A stretch of 6,447 nt of DNA from WTXA01 sp041741995 (GTDB lineage Bacteria; Bacillota; TC1): NCBI GenBank assembly GCA_041741995.1, contig JBGSJN010000035.1:1-6447 (forward strand). Reading direction: 5' to 3'. How positions within the stretch are numbered: position 1 is the first letter of the stretch; every line of letters starts with the position of its first letter. The position numbers and the translations under genes are program-made. Of the stretch, positions 1 through 6,165 are shown in pieces. A model generated the notes under the pieces. It was not told the origin of the DNA. It did no database searches and saw nothing but the letters and a program-made list of their open reading frames with translations.

Positions 1-732
1 GGTAGAATCCATAATAGAGCGGATATCTATAAAACTGTGGATATTGCTCAAAAAGCCGGTTTTAAGAATATATCGATAGACCTGATGTATGGCTTGCCTG
101 ATGATAGTCTTAAGAGACTGGAAAATGATTTGGATTTAGCCATGGAAATGAAGCTTCAGCACATATCTACCTATGGTTTGATAGTTGAAGAGGGAACTAA
201 GTTCTATGATGATATGAATGAGGGGATACTAAATCTACCTGAAGAAGAACTTCTTCTTGATATGAGAAAGATGATTAATGAAAAATTATTAAGTTTTGGT
301 ATTAAGAGGTATGAGATAGCTAACTATGCCATGACTGGTTATGAATCAAAGCATAATCTGATTTATTGGAATAATGATGACTATTATGGTTTTGGTGTAA
401 ATAGTACTACCAAGGTTGATGATAGCAGGTATATGAATGAACCTGATATAAAAGAATATATTGGTTCGAATGAATTTGGGAAATATAATCTGGAAGAAAT
501 TACTGAAGAGATGAAAATTGAAGAAGCTATCTTTCTAGGACTTAGATTGACAGATGGTATTGATTTAGTTGATTTTTTTAACAGATATAATATAGATTTA
601 ACAGAAAAATATAGAAAAGTCATTGATGAACTTATAGATAGCAAGGCAATGTGGTTAAGTGACAGGACTTTAAGACTTACAGACTATGGATTTGAAATTT
701 CAAACTATTGTCTAGCTAAGTTCTTGTCATAA
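1..732 (+). CDS. hemW: HemW-family radical SAM protein (heme chaperone), 3' part only
   Basis: The reading frame is open from base 1 and ends at TAA 730-732, leaving 243 codons; HemW proteins are usually about 375-380 residues, so roughly the first third, with the radical-SAM CxxxCxxC cluster motif, lies upstream of the window. What is visible fits HemW. The fragment opens with GRIHN, followed by AGFKNISIDLMYGLP (about residues 18-32), the typical end of the radical-SAM barrel. YEIANYA (104-110), KHNLIYW (117-123) and LGLRLTDGID (179-188) belong to the C-terminal HemW domain. HemW is related to the oxygen-independent coproporphyrinogen oxidase HemN but is regarded as a heme-binding/insertion protein rather than an oxidase. 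The usual GAxS-like stretch after the KHNxxYW region is divergent here (FGVNSTTKVDD). Glutamate codons are 19 GAA to 4 GAG, unlike the genes downstream. The true start is not in the window; the GTG at 37 is internal. The family is clear; distinguishing HemW from other HemN-like paralogues would need the N-terminus. Confidence 0.9.
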   Translation, partial: GRIHNRADIYKTVDIAQKAGFKNISIDLMYGLPDDSLKRLENDLDLAMEMKLQHISTYGLIVEEGTKFYDDMNEGILNLPEEELLLDMRKMINEKLLSFGIKRYEIANYAMTGYESKHNLIYWNNDDYYGFGVNSTTKVDDSRYMNEPDIKEYIGSNEFGKYNLEEITEEMKIEEAIFLGLRLTDGIDLVDFFNRYNIDLTEKYRKVIDELIDSKAMWLSDRTLRLTDYGFEISNYCLAKFLS

Positions 733-737
733 GGAGG
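731..737 (+). promoter_or_regulatory. Ribosome binding site of the activase, overlapping the hemW stop
   Basis: AAGGAGG is a near-perfect anti-Shine-Dalgarno match whose first two bases are the last two of the hemW TAA stop. Only 4 bases separate it from the ATG at 742, slightly shorter than usual. The arrangement leaves no room for a promoter between the genes and suggests translational coupling of the activase to hemW. Confidence 0.85.
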
Positions 738-741
738 AAGT

Positions 742-3700
742 ATGGAAACATTAAGATTAGGTATGGATGTAGGCTCAACTACTGTAAAGGTTGTTGTAGT
801 GGATAAGGATGATAATTGTCTTTTTAAAGCATATGAAAGACATTATTCCGAAATTTTGAAAACAGGAATAGATATGTTAAAGGCAGTTATGGTATTGTTC
901 CCTGACTATAATTTTAAAATGATGTTCAGTGGTTCTGGGGGAATGGGACTGGCTGAAAAGTTGAAGATGCCTTTTGTACAGGAAGTTATTGCTTTAACAG
1001 AAGCAATTGAAAAATATATACCAGAGACTGATGTAGCTATAGAACTAGGTGGAGAAGATGCTAAGATTACTTATCTTGGACCAAGCAGCGAGCAGAGAAT
1101 GAATGGTGTTTGTGCTGGTGGTACAGGAGCTTTTATTGACCAGATGGCTCAATTGATGCAAGTCGAAGTCGATGAGTTGAATAATCTTGCCAAGAAATAT
1201 AATACGATTTATCCTATAGCTTCACGTTGTGGGGTGTTTGCTAAGTCTGATGTGCAACCTTTAATTAATGAAGGTGCTGCTGTATCTGATATAGCTGTTT
1301 CCATATTCCAGGCTGTAGTTAATCAAACTATCAGCGGCCTGGCCTGTGGTCGTCCTATTAGGGGTAAGGTTGCCTTTTTAGGTGGACCTTTAACCTTTAT
1401 GTCAGAACTAAGAAATAGATTTATTGAAGTACTTAAATTAACTGGTGATGATATTATATTTCCTGAAAACTCACAGTACTTTGTTGCTCTTGGAACAGCT
1501 GAGCTGGTTAAGAAGGAAGAGCGTGAATTTAAGTTGGCTGATGTATTAAGTGCTATTGCCGACAGGGATATATCTTCTGAGAATATTTCTACTCTACCTC
1601 CACTTTTTAAGGATGAGGCTGATTATCTAGAGTTTAAAGAGCGTCATGCTAAGGCAAAAGTTGATAGGGTTGATTATGTAAATAGTAAACCTCCATACTT
1701 TCTTGGTATAGATGCTGGTTCAACTACCAGTAAGATGGCCTTGATTGATAGTAATGGAGCACTGGTCTGGTCTTTTTATGGAAGTAATGAAGGTAAGCCT
1801 TTGTCTAATATAGTTCTGCAATTGTTGAATCTTTATAAGGATATTCCTAAGATTAAAATTGCCAGAGCTGGGGTTACTGGTTATGGTGAAGGTTTAATTA
1901 AGGCTGCTCTTCAAGTTGATGAGGGCGAGATTGAGACTGTAGCTCATTTTAAAGCTGCTAATTTCTTTCAGTCTAATGTTGATTTTATTCTTGATATTGG
2001 TGGTCAGGATATGAAGTCACTGCAGGTAAAGGATGGTGTCATTACAAGTATTATGCTTAATGAGGCTTGTTCTTCAGGTTGTGGTTCTTTTATTGAGACT
2101 TATGCCAATTCACTTTCAATACCGGTTAAAGATTTTGCTCAAATGGCCTTGCTATCACCAAGTCCTGTTGATCTTGGTACCAGGTGTACTGTTTTTATGA
2201 ATTCAAAGATTAAGCAGGCACAAAAGGATGGTGCTAGTGTTGGTGATATTTCTGCTGGTGTTTCTTATTCAGTTATTAAGAATGCCTTGTATAAGGTTAT
2301 TAAATTAAAAAATACTGCTGAGCTTGGTTCTAAGGTTGTGGTTCAGGGTGGTACTTTTTATAATGATGCTGTTTTAAGGGCTTTTGAGCTTATTACTGAG
2401 AGGGAAGTTATTCGTCCGGATATTGCTGGTATTATGGGTGCTTTTGGTATGGCCTTAATATCTAAGGAAAGATATAGCGAAGATGAGGAAAGCACTTTAC
2501 TTGGTCAAAAGGATTTGAATAAGTTTAATTATGAAAATGATATGAGACGTTGTGGCCTTTGTGGTAATAATTGTCTTTTGACAATAAGCACTTTTCCTAC
2601 CGGGGATTATTTTGTTTCTGGTAATAGGTGTGAGAGGGGTGCTGGTATAGCTGAGGATGCTAAGAATAAGTTGCCTAATATTTATGAGTATACCTATAAT
2701 AGGTTGTTTAGCTACTATCATCCTTTGGATAAGGCTTTGGCTAGAAGAGGGACTATTGGGATTCCTAGGGCATTGAATATTTATGCTCATTATCCTTTGT
2801 GGTTTACTTTTTTTAATGAATTGGGCTTTAGGGTGGAGCTTTCTAATAGAAGTTCTAAGAAGATTTATGAGGCTGGGATGGATTCTATTCCTTCTGAGTC
2901 TATGTGTTATCCTGCTAAGATAACTAATGGTCATATTATGAATCTTTTGAAAAAAGGTGTTAAGACTATTTTTTATCCTTCTATTCCTTATGATATTAAG
3001 GAGGAGGAGACTGCTGAGAATCACTATAATTGTCCTATTGTTACTAGTTATCCTGAGGTTATTGAAAATAATATTGATGAGATTAGAAATGAGGATGTTA
3101 CTTTTATTCATCCTTTCTTGCCTATATATAATCAGAGTAAGATGGCTGTTAGGCTTCATGAGTCTTTAAAGAAGGAATTTGATATAAGTAAGAAAGAAAT
3201 AGTTTATGCTTTGGAAAAGGCTTATGCAGAGCTTGCTAGATATAAGAGGGATATTGAAGAGAAGGGTATAGATACTGTTAATAAGATGCGTGAGAAGGGT
3301 ATGCGTGGGGTTGTTCTTGCGGGTAGGCCTTATCATGTGGATCCTGAGATTCATCATGGTATTCCTGAGATGATGACTCAGCTTGGTTTGGTTGTTTTGT
3401 CTGAGGAGTCGATTTCGAAGCTTGCTGAGGATAAGGATCATTTGCGTGTTGTTAATCAGTGGGTTTATCATTCAAGGTTATATAATGCGGCTGAGTTTGT
3501 GAAGAATGAGCCTAATATTGAGTTGGTTCAGCTTACTTCTTTTGGTTGTGGTCTTGATGCTATTACTACTGATCAGGTTAAGGAAATCCTGGATAGACAC
3601 GGTAAACTTTACACTCTTATTAAGATTGATGAGATTAATAATCTTGGTGCTGCCAGAATTCGTGCTAGGTCATTACTTGCAGCTATGAATGAGAGAACTA

Positions 3701-5007
3701 AGAATTTAGATGATTTTGAAACTAAGCCGGTTTTGAAGACTCCTACTTTTAATAAGGGTATGGAGGATTATACTTTGCTTGCGCCTCAGATGTCTCCTAT
3801 TCATTTTCAGTTTTTGAAGGAGGCTTTTAGGTATCATGGCTATAAGTTGGAGGTTCTTGAGGAACTTTCTAATGTTGGTATGGATTTAGGTCTGCAGTAT
3901 GTTAATAATGATGCTTGTTATCCTACTTTGGTGGTTATTGGGCAGGTGCTTGAGGCTCTTAGAAGTGGTAAGTATGATAATGATAAGGTTGCTATTTTGA
4001 TGACTCAGACTGGTGGTGGTTGTAGGGCTACTAACTATATTGCTTTGATGACTAAGGCTTTGCATGATGCTGGTTTTCCTAATATTCCTATTATTCCTAT
4101 TACTGCTTCTAATAATTTGGAGAAGTCTACTGGTTTTAAGATGAGTATGGGCTTTTTGCATAGGGTTTTGATGGCTATTATTTATGGTGATGTTCTTCTT
4201 AGGGTTTATAGGGCTACTAAGCCTTATGAGGCAGAAGCAGGTTCTACTGAGGCTCTTTATAGGAAGTGGACAGAAAAGTGTGATGAGTCTGTCTATAAGG
4301 GTAAGTTTAAGCAGTTTTCTACTAATTTGAAGAGGATTGTTGAGGAGTTTGATGAGCTGCCAAGGCTTGATATTAAGAAGCCTAAGGTTGGTATTGTTGG
4401 TGAGATTTTGGTTAAGTTTCATCCTTTTGCGAATAATCAGGTGGTGGATTTCTTGGAAAAAGAGGGTGCTGAGGTTGTGGTTCCTGATCTGTTGGATTTC
4501 TTTCTTTATTCCCTATATAGTAATATTTTCAGGTTTGAGAATCTTGCAGGTAAGAAGAAGGAGAAGACTTTGGCTAATTGGGCTATTAGTGCCTTGGAGG
4601 TTTATAGGGGTTCTGCTAGGAATGCTCTTCGTAAGTCGAAGCATTTTCATGAGCAGGCGACTATTGGCTCTCTAACAGAGGGTGCCAAGCCGATTCTTTC
4701 ATTAGGTAATAGTATGGGTGAGGGTTGGTTCTTGACTGGTGAGATGGTTGAGTTGATTGATAGTGGTGTTGAAAACATTGTTTGTGTTCAGCCTTTTGGT
4801 TGTTTGCCTAATCATATTACTGGTAAGGGTGTTATTAAGGAATTGCATCAGAGGTATAGGGATGCTAATATTGTTGCGGTTGATTATGATCCTGGTGCCA
4901 GTGAGGTTAATCAGCTGAACAGGTTGAAGCTTATGATGTCCAAGGCTTTCAAGAATATGAATAATCTTGAAGAGGGCAAAAGAAGACAAACTAATAAGAA
5001 GAATTAG
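742..5007 (+). CDS. Fused acyl-CoA dehydratase activase: two BcrAD/BadFG-type ATPase domains plus DUF2229/HgdB-like C-terminal half
   Basis: This 1421-residue protein belongs to the large double-activase family related to HgdC/BcrAD/BadFG, which use ATP hydrolysis to push an electron to very low potential for an iron-sulfur acceptor. ATPase domain 1 (about 5-260) shows GMDVGSTTVK (7-16), ELGGEDAK (101-108), VCAGGTGAF with C124, C163 in SRCGVFAKSD, and FLGGPL (212-217). ATPase domain 2 (about 318-575) repeats this: GIDAGSTTSK (322-331), DIGGQDMK (418-425), ACSSGCGSF with C443 and C447, C482 in TRCTVFMNSK, and VQGGTF (534-539). A CX2CX3CX18C motif follows (C604, C607, C611, C630). The C-terminal half carries two modules, about 670-985 (DUF2229-like; C722 in MCYP, C764, C936 in FGCG) and about 1010-1395 (C1059 in ACYP, C1094 in GGGC, C1354 in FGCL). 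The last 15 residues are a charged, Lys/Asn-rich tail. No signal peptide or membrane segment is seen, so it should be cytoplasmic. No separate dehydratase subunits occur in the window and its substrate is unknown. Codon use changes markedly inside the gene. ATG 742 is supported by AAGGAGG just upstream. Confidence 0.93.
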   Translation: METLRLGMDVGSTTVKVVVVDKDDNCLFKAYERHYSEILKTGIDMLKAVMVLFPDYNFKMMFSGSGGMGLAEKLKMPFVQEVIALTEAIEKYIPETDVAIELGGEDAKITYLGPSSEQRMNGVCAGGTGAFIDQMAQLMQVEVDELNNLAKKYNTIYPIASRCGVFAKSDVQPLINEGAAVSDIAVSIFQAVVNQTISGLACGRPIRGKVAFLGGPLTFMSELRNRFIEVLKLTGDDIIFPENSQYFVALGTAELVKKEEREFKLADVLSAIADRDISSENISTLPPLFKDEADYLEFKERHAKAKVDRVDYVNSKPPYFLGIDAGSTTSKMALIDSNGALVWSFYGSNEGKPLSNIVLQLLNLYKDIPKIKIARAGVTGYGEGLIKAALQVDEGEIETVAHFKAANFFQSNVDFILDIGGQDMKSLQVKDGVITSIMLNEACSSGCGSFIETYANSLSIPVKDFAQMALLSPSPVDLGTRCTVFMNSKIKQAQKDGASVGDISAGVSYSVIKNALYKVIKLKNTAELGSKVVVQGGTFYNDAVLRAFELITEREVIRPDIAGIMGAFGMALISKERYSEDEESTLLGQKDLNKFNYENDMRRCGLCGNNCLLTISTFPTGDYFVSGNRCERGAGIAEDAKNKLPNIYEYTYNRLFSYYHPLDKALARRGTIGIPRALNIYAHYPLWFTFFNELGFRVELSNRSSKKIYEAGMDSIPSESMCYPAKITNGHIMNLLKKGVKTIFYPSIPYDIKEEETAENHYNCPIVTSYPEVIENNIDEIRNEDVTFIHPFLPIYNQSKMAVRLHESLKKEFDISKKEIVYALEKAYAELARYKRDIEEKGIDTVNKMREKGMRGVVLAGRPYHVDPEIHHGIPEMMTQLGLVVLSEESISKLAEDKDHLRVVNQWVYHSRLYNAAEFVKNEPNIELVQLTSFGCGLDAITTDQVKEILDRHGKLYTLIKIDEINNLGAARIRARSLLAAMNERTKNLDDFETKPVLKTPTFNKGMEDYTLLAPQMSPIHFQFLKEAFRYHGYKLEVLEELSNVGMDLGLQYVNNDACYPTLVVIGQVLEALRSGKYDNDKVAILMTQTGGGCRATNYIALMTKALHDAGFPNIPIIPITASNNLEKSTGFKMSMGFLHRVLMAIIYGDVLLRVYRATKPYEAEAGSTEALYRKWTEKCDESVYKGKFKQFSTNLKRIVEEFDELPRLDIKKPKVGIVGEILVKFHPFANNQVVDFLEKEGAEVVVPDLLDFFLYSLYSNIFRFENLAGKKKEKTLANWAISALEVYRGSARNALRKSKHFHEQATIGSLTEGAKPILSLGNSMGEGWFLTGEMVELIDSGVENIVCVQPFGCLPNHITGKGVIKELHQRYRDANIVAVDYDPGASEVNQLNRLKLMMSKAFKNMNNLEEGKRRQTNKKN

Positions 5008-5015
5008 TAAACAAA

Positions 5016-5053
5016 CACAACACAACACAACACAACACAACACAACACAACAA
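5016..5053 (+). repeat. (CACAA)7 pentanucleotide tandem repeat in an A/C-only tract
   Basis: Seven perfect CACAA units run from 5016 to 5050, followed by a partial CAA. The surrounding stretch 5009-5053 contains only A and C on this strand, starting two bases after the activase stop codon. It lies in the 3' untranslated part of the hemW-activase transcript, ahead of the terminator, and would be unstructured as RNA. Tandem units of this kind can change copy number by slippage; any effect on neighbouring genes is unproven. Confidence 0.95.
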
Positions 5054-5110
5054 TATAATATTAATAAAAGAACAAATAAATAACAGAATAATAAAACATG
5101 CAATTCTATG

Positions 5111-5140
5111 AAAGACATACCATGAGGGTATGTCTTTTAT
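5111..5140 (+). terminator. Intrinsic terminator of the hemW-activase transcript
   Basis: A perfect 11-bp stem is formed by AAAGACATACC (5111-5121) and GGTATGTCTTT (5127-5137) around a 5-base loop ATGAG. The T-rich end of the 3' arm runs into TTTTATATA. It sits about 105 bases after the activase stop codon and separates that transcript from the AIM24-family gene. The opposite strand lacks a clear T-run, so it probably acts mainly in the + direction. Confidence 0.82.
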
Positions 5141-5155
5141 ATACTTTAGTTTGGT

Positions 5156-5190
5156 CATGTGATATTATATATCCACGTGATATTAGTATC
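5156..5190 (+). promoter_or_regulatory. Duplicated 18/17-bp element upstream of the AIM24-family gene (candidate operator)
   Basis: Two adjacent copies are visible: CATGTGATATTATATATC (5156-5173) and CACGTGATATTAGTATC (5174-5190). They share CA[T/C]GTGATATTA and both end in TATC. Within each copy GATA and TATC form an inverted repeat: GATAT-TAT-ATATC in the first and GATA-TTAG-TATC in the second. The pair lies between the preceding terminator and the ribosome binding site of the next gene, where its promoter must be. No convincing -35/-10 pair with normal spacing was found; the best was TTTAGT (5145-5150) and TATATC (5168-5173), which is weak. A regulator-binding role is an inference from symmetry, duplication and position. 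Confidence 0.45.
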
Positions 5191-5211
5191 GGATTTTATT
5201 TTTTTTGGAGA

Positions 5212-5217
5212 TGGAGG
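5212..5217 (+). promoter_or_regulatory. Ribosome binding site fixing the AIM24-family start at 5225
   Basis: TGGAGG ends 7 bases before the ATG at 5225, ideal spacing. An in-frame GTG at 5159 would add 22 residues, but it has no such site, lies inside the duplicated upstream element and would add a hydrophobic stretch not typical of the family. The ATG at 5225 is therefore preferred. Confidence 0.85.
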
Positions 5218-5224
5218 CGCGGGA

Positions 5225-5932
5225 ATGAAGTATCAATTGAGTAATAATGGTTCTTTTGCTTTGGTTACTATAAAGTTGGCCAAAGAGGAGGAAGTTAAGA
5301 TAGAGAGAGGTTCTATGGTTTATCATAATGGTAATGTTACTTTAGAGGCTAGGATGAATAGCAGTAAGAAGAGTGTTTCTGTTTTGGGGAGTATGTTGAA
5401 GTCTGTTGCTAAGTCTGTTGTTAGTGGTGAGAGTTTTTTTGTTACTGTTGTTAGGAGTTCTTCTGATGATGGTGAGATTAGTATTGCTCCTCCTTCTATT
5501 GGTGCTATTAGGGAGCTTGTGATTGGTGAGTCTAATTGGTTTTTGAATGATGGTGTTTTTTTGGCTTGTGATAGTTCTGTTGAGTATAGTATGAAGAGGC
5601 AGTCTTTGGGTAAGGCTGTTTTTGGTGGTACTGGTGGTTTTTTTGTTATGGAGACTTCTGGTGTTGGTAGTATGTTGATTAGTTGTTATGGTGATATTGT
5701 GGAGATTGATCTTGATAGTTCCAGCAAGTTTGTTGTTGATAATAGGCATGTTCTTGCTTGGGAGAATTCTTTGAGTTATGATATTAGGGTTGCTTCTGGG
5801 ATGTTTGGTTTTGCTACTGGTGAGGGTTTGGTTAATGAGTTCAGTGGTAAAGGTAAGATTTTGATTCAGACTAGGAATATTGAGGGGTTTGCTTCTATGG
5901 TGGCTGCTTGTAAGTCTCATGGTCAGGGTTAA
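5225..5932 (+). CDS. TIGR00266/AIM24-family protein (DUF124), function unknown
   Basis: The product is 235 residues from the ATG at 5225, normal for bacterial members of this family, which share a beta-rich fold likened to the trp RNA-binding attenuation protein and have no established bacterial function. Family-like features in order are RGSMVYHNGNVTLEA (28-42), GESFFVT (68-74), GEISIAPP (83-90), FLNDGVFLACDSSVE (106-120), GGFFVMETSGVGSMLISCYG (137-156), DNRHVLAWENSL (172-183) and EGLVNEFSGKGKILIQTRN (200-218). There is no signal peptide or transmembrane helix, so a soluble cytoplasmic protein is likely. Terminators on both sides suggest it is transcribed alone from a promoter in 5138-5210. 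Codon use is extreme: 15 GAG to 1 GAA for glutamate, and 12 TTG, 3 CTT and 1 TTA for leucine. Nearly all valines are GTT; GTA and GTC are absent. The few A-ending codons cluster in the first 45 codons. The family call is from recognised motifs, not from a search. Confidence 0.85.
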   Translation: MKYQLSNNGSFALVTIKLAKEEEVKIERGSMVYHNGNVTLEARMNSSKKSVSVLGSMLKSVAKSVVSGESFFVTVVRSSSDDGEISIAPPSIGAIRELVIGESNWFLNDGVFLACDSSVEYSMKRQSLGKAVFGGTGGFFVMETSGVGSMLISCYGDIVEIDLDSSSKFVVDNRHVLAWENSLSYDIRVASGMFGFATGEGLVNEFSGKGKILIQTRNIEGFASMVAACKSHGQG

Positions 5933-5978
5933 ATTTACTAAACAAGAGAATATTTTCATTATATTGAGTTTAAAAAGT

Positions 5979-6008
5979 AATAGGGGAGCTTAAGGCTCCC
6001 TATTTTTA
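5979..6008 (+). terminator. Intrinsic terminator of the AIM24-family gene
   Basis: The left arm AATAGGGGAGC (5979-5989) pairs with GCTCCCTATT (5995-6004) around the loop TTAAG, giving about 10 base pairs with one bulged G. The 3' arm continues into a run of five T (6003-6007). It lies about 47 bases after the stop codon. An A-run at 5972-5976 on the left side means it could also work in the reverse direction, although no reverse-strand gene is evident. Confidence 0.85.
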
Positions 6009-6034
6009 TGTCTATAATAATACTAACGATGAAA

Positions 6035-6049
6035 TCAATTGAAAATTGA
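6035..6049. repeat. Small perfect inverted repeat TCAATT-GAA-AATTGA
   Basis: Six-base arms are separated by three bases, directly in front of the (TA)9 tract and 30-45 bases upstream of the predicted -35 box of the lectin gene. In DNA this AT-rich such a repeat can arise by chance, so a regulatory role is only a possibility. Confidence 0.3.
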
Positions 6050-6050
6050 A

Positions 6051-6069
6051 TATATATATATATATATAT
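6051..6069. repeat. (TA)9T dinucleotide repeat upstream of the lectin promoter
   Basis: Nineteen bases of uninterrupted alternating T and A lie about 10 bases upstream of the predicted -35 box. The position resembles an AT-rich UP-element region, and tracts of this kind are prone to slippage and easy melting. Confidence 0.9.
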
Positions 6070-6078
6070 CATAATATA

Positions 6079-6107
6079 TTGAAATATGTTTAAATGCATG
6101 ATATATT
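6079..6107 (+). promoter_or_regulatory. Predicted sigma-A promoter of the lectin-domain gene
   Basis: TTGAAA (6079-6084) and TATATT (6102-6107) are separated by exactly 17 bases and match the housekeeping consensus at five of six positions in each box. Transcription would start near 6113-6115, giving a leader of about 50 bases before the ATG at 6166. The preceding terminator makes an independent promoter here necessary. The surroundings are so AT-rich that chance matches are common, which limits confidence. Confidence 0.55.
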
Positions 6108-6165
6108 TACATCAATATGATAATATAACATACTAAAATCCCAAAATAGAAAAGAGGTAATAAGA

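Noticed and set aside
2497..3159. Long open frame on the reverse strand inside the activase gene
   Set aside because: It is antisense to a well-supported conserved protein. Scarcity of TTA, CTA and TCA codons on the + strand removes reverse-strand stops, so long open frames are expected; its translation has no recognisable domain.
2957..3169. Short + strand frames in the other phases within the activase gene (here, and near 3506-3688 and 4337-4675)
   Set aside because: They are Leu/Ile/Arg-rich out-of-frame readings of G/T-rich codons without start signals, not membrane peptides.
3886..4422. Second long open frame on the reverse strand inside the activase gene
   Set aside because: Same cause: few A-ending codons on the + strand. 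It has no convincing ribosome binding site and a low-complexity product.
742..5007. Possible frameshift or accidental merger of two genes in the 1421-residue frame
   Set aside because: The domain order and length match the known large activase family, and motifs continue in one frame without interruption.
5016..5053. CACAA array as a CRISPR-like or coding phase-variation array
   Set aside because: Units are contiguous 5-mers with no spacers, and the array starts after a stop codon outside any supported gene.
4702..5118. Reverse-strand frame with a repetitive Cys/Val stretch
   Set aside because: The repetitive residues are only the translation of the CACAA array and the rest is antisense to the activase C-terminus.
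5159..5224. GTG at 5159 as an alternative start of the AIM24-family gene
   Set aside because: It lacks a ribosome binding site and lies within the upstream duplicated element, whereas the ATG at 5225 has TGGAGG at 7-base spacing.
5342..5959. Reverse-strand open frame opposite the AIM24-family gene
   Set aside because: The codon bias of the + strand gene leaves this frame open; the product is rich in Thr, Asn and Ile with no family features.
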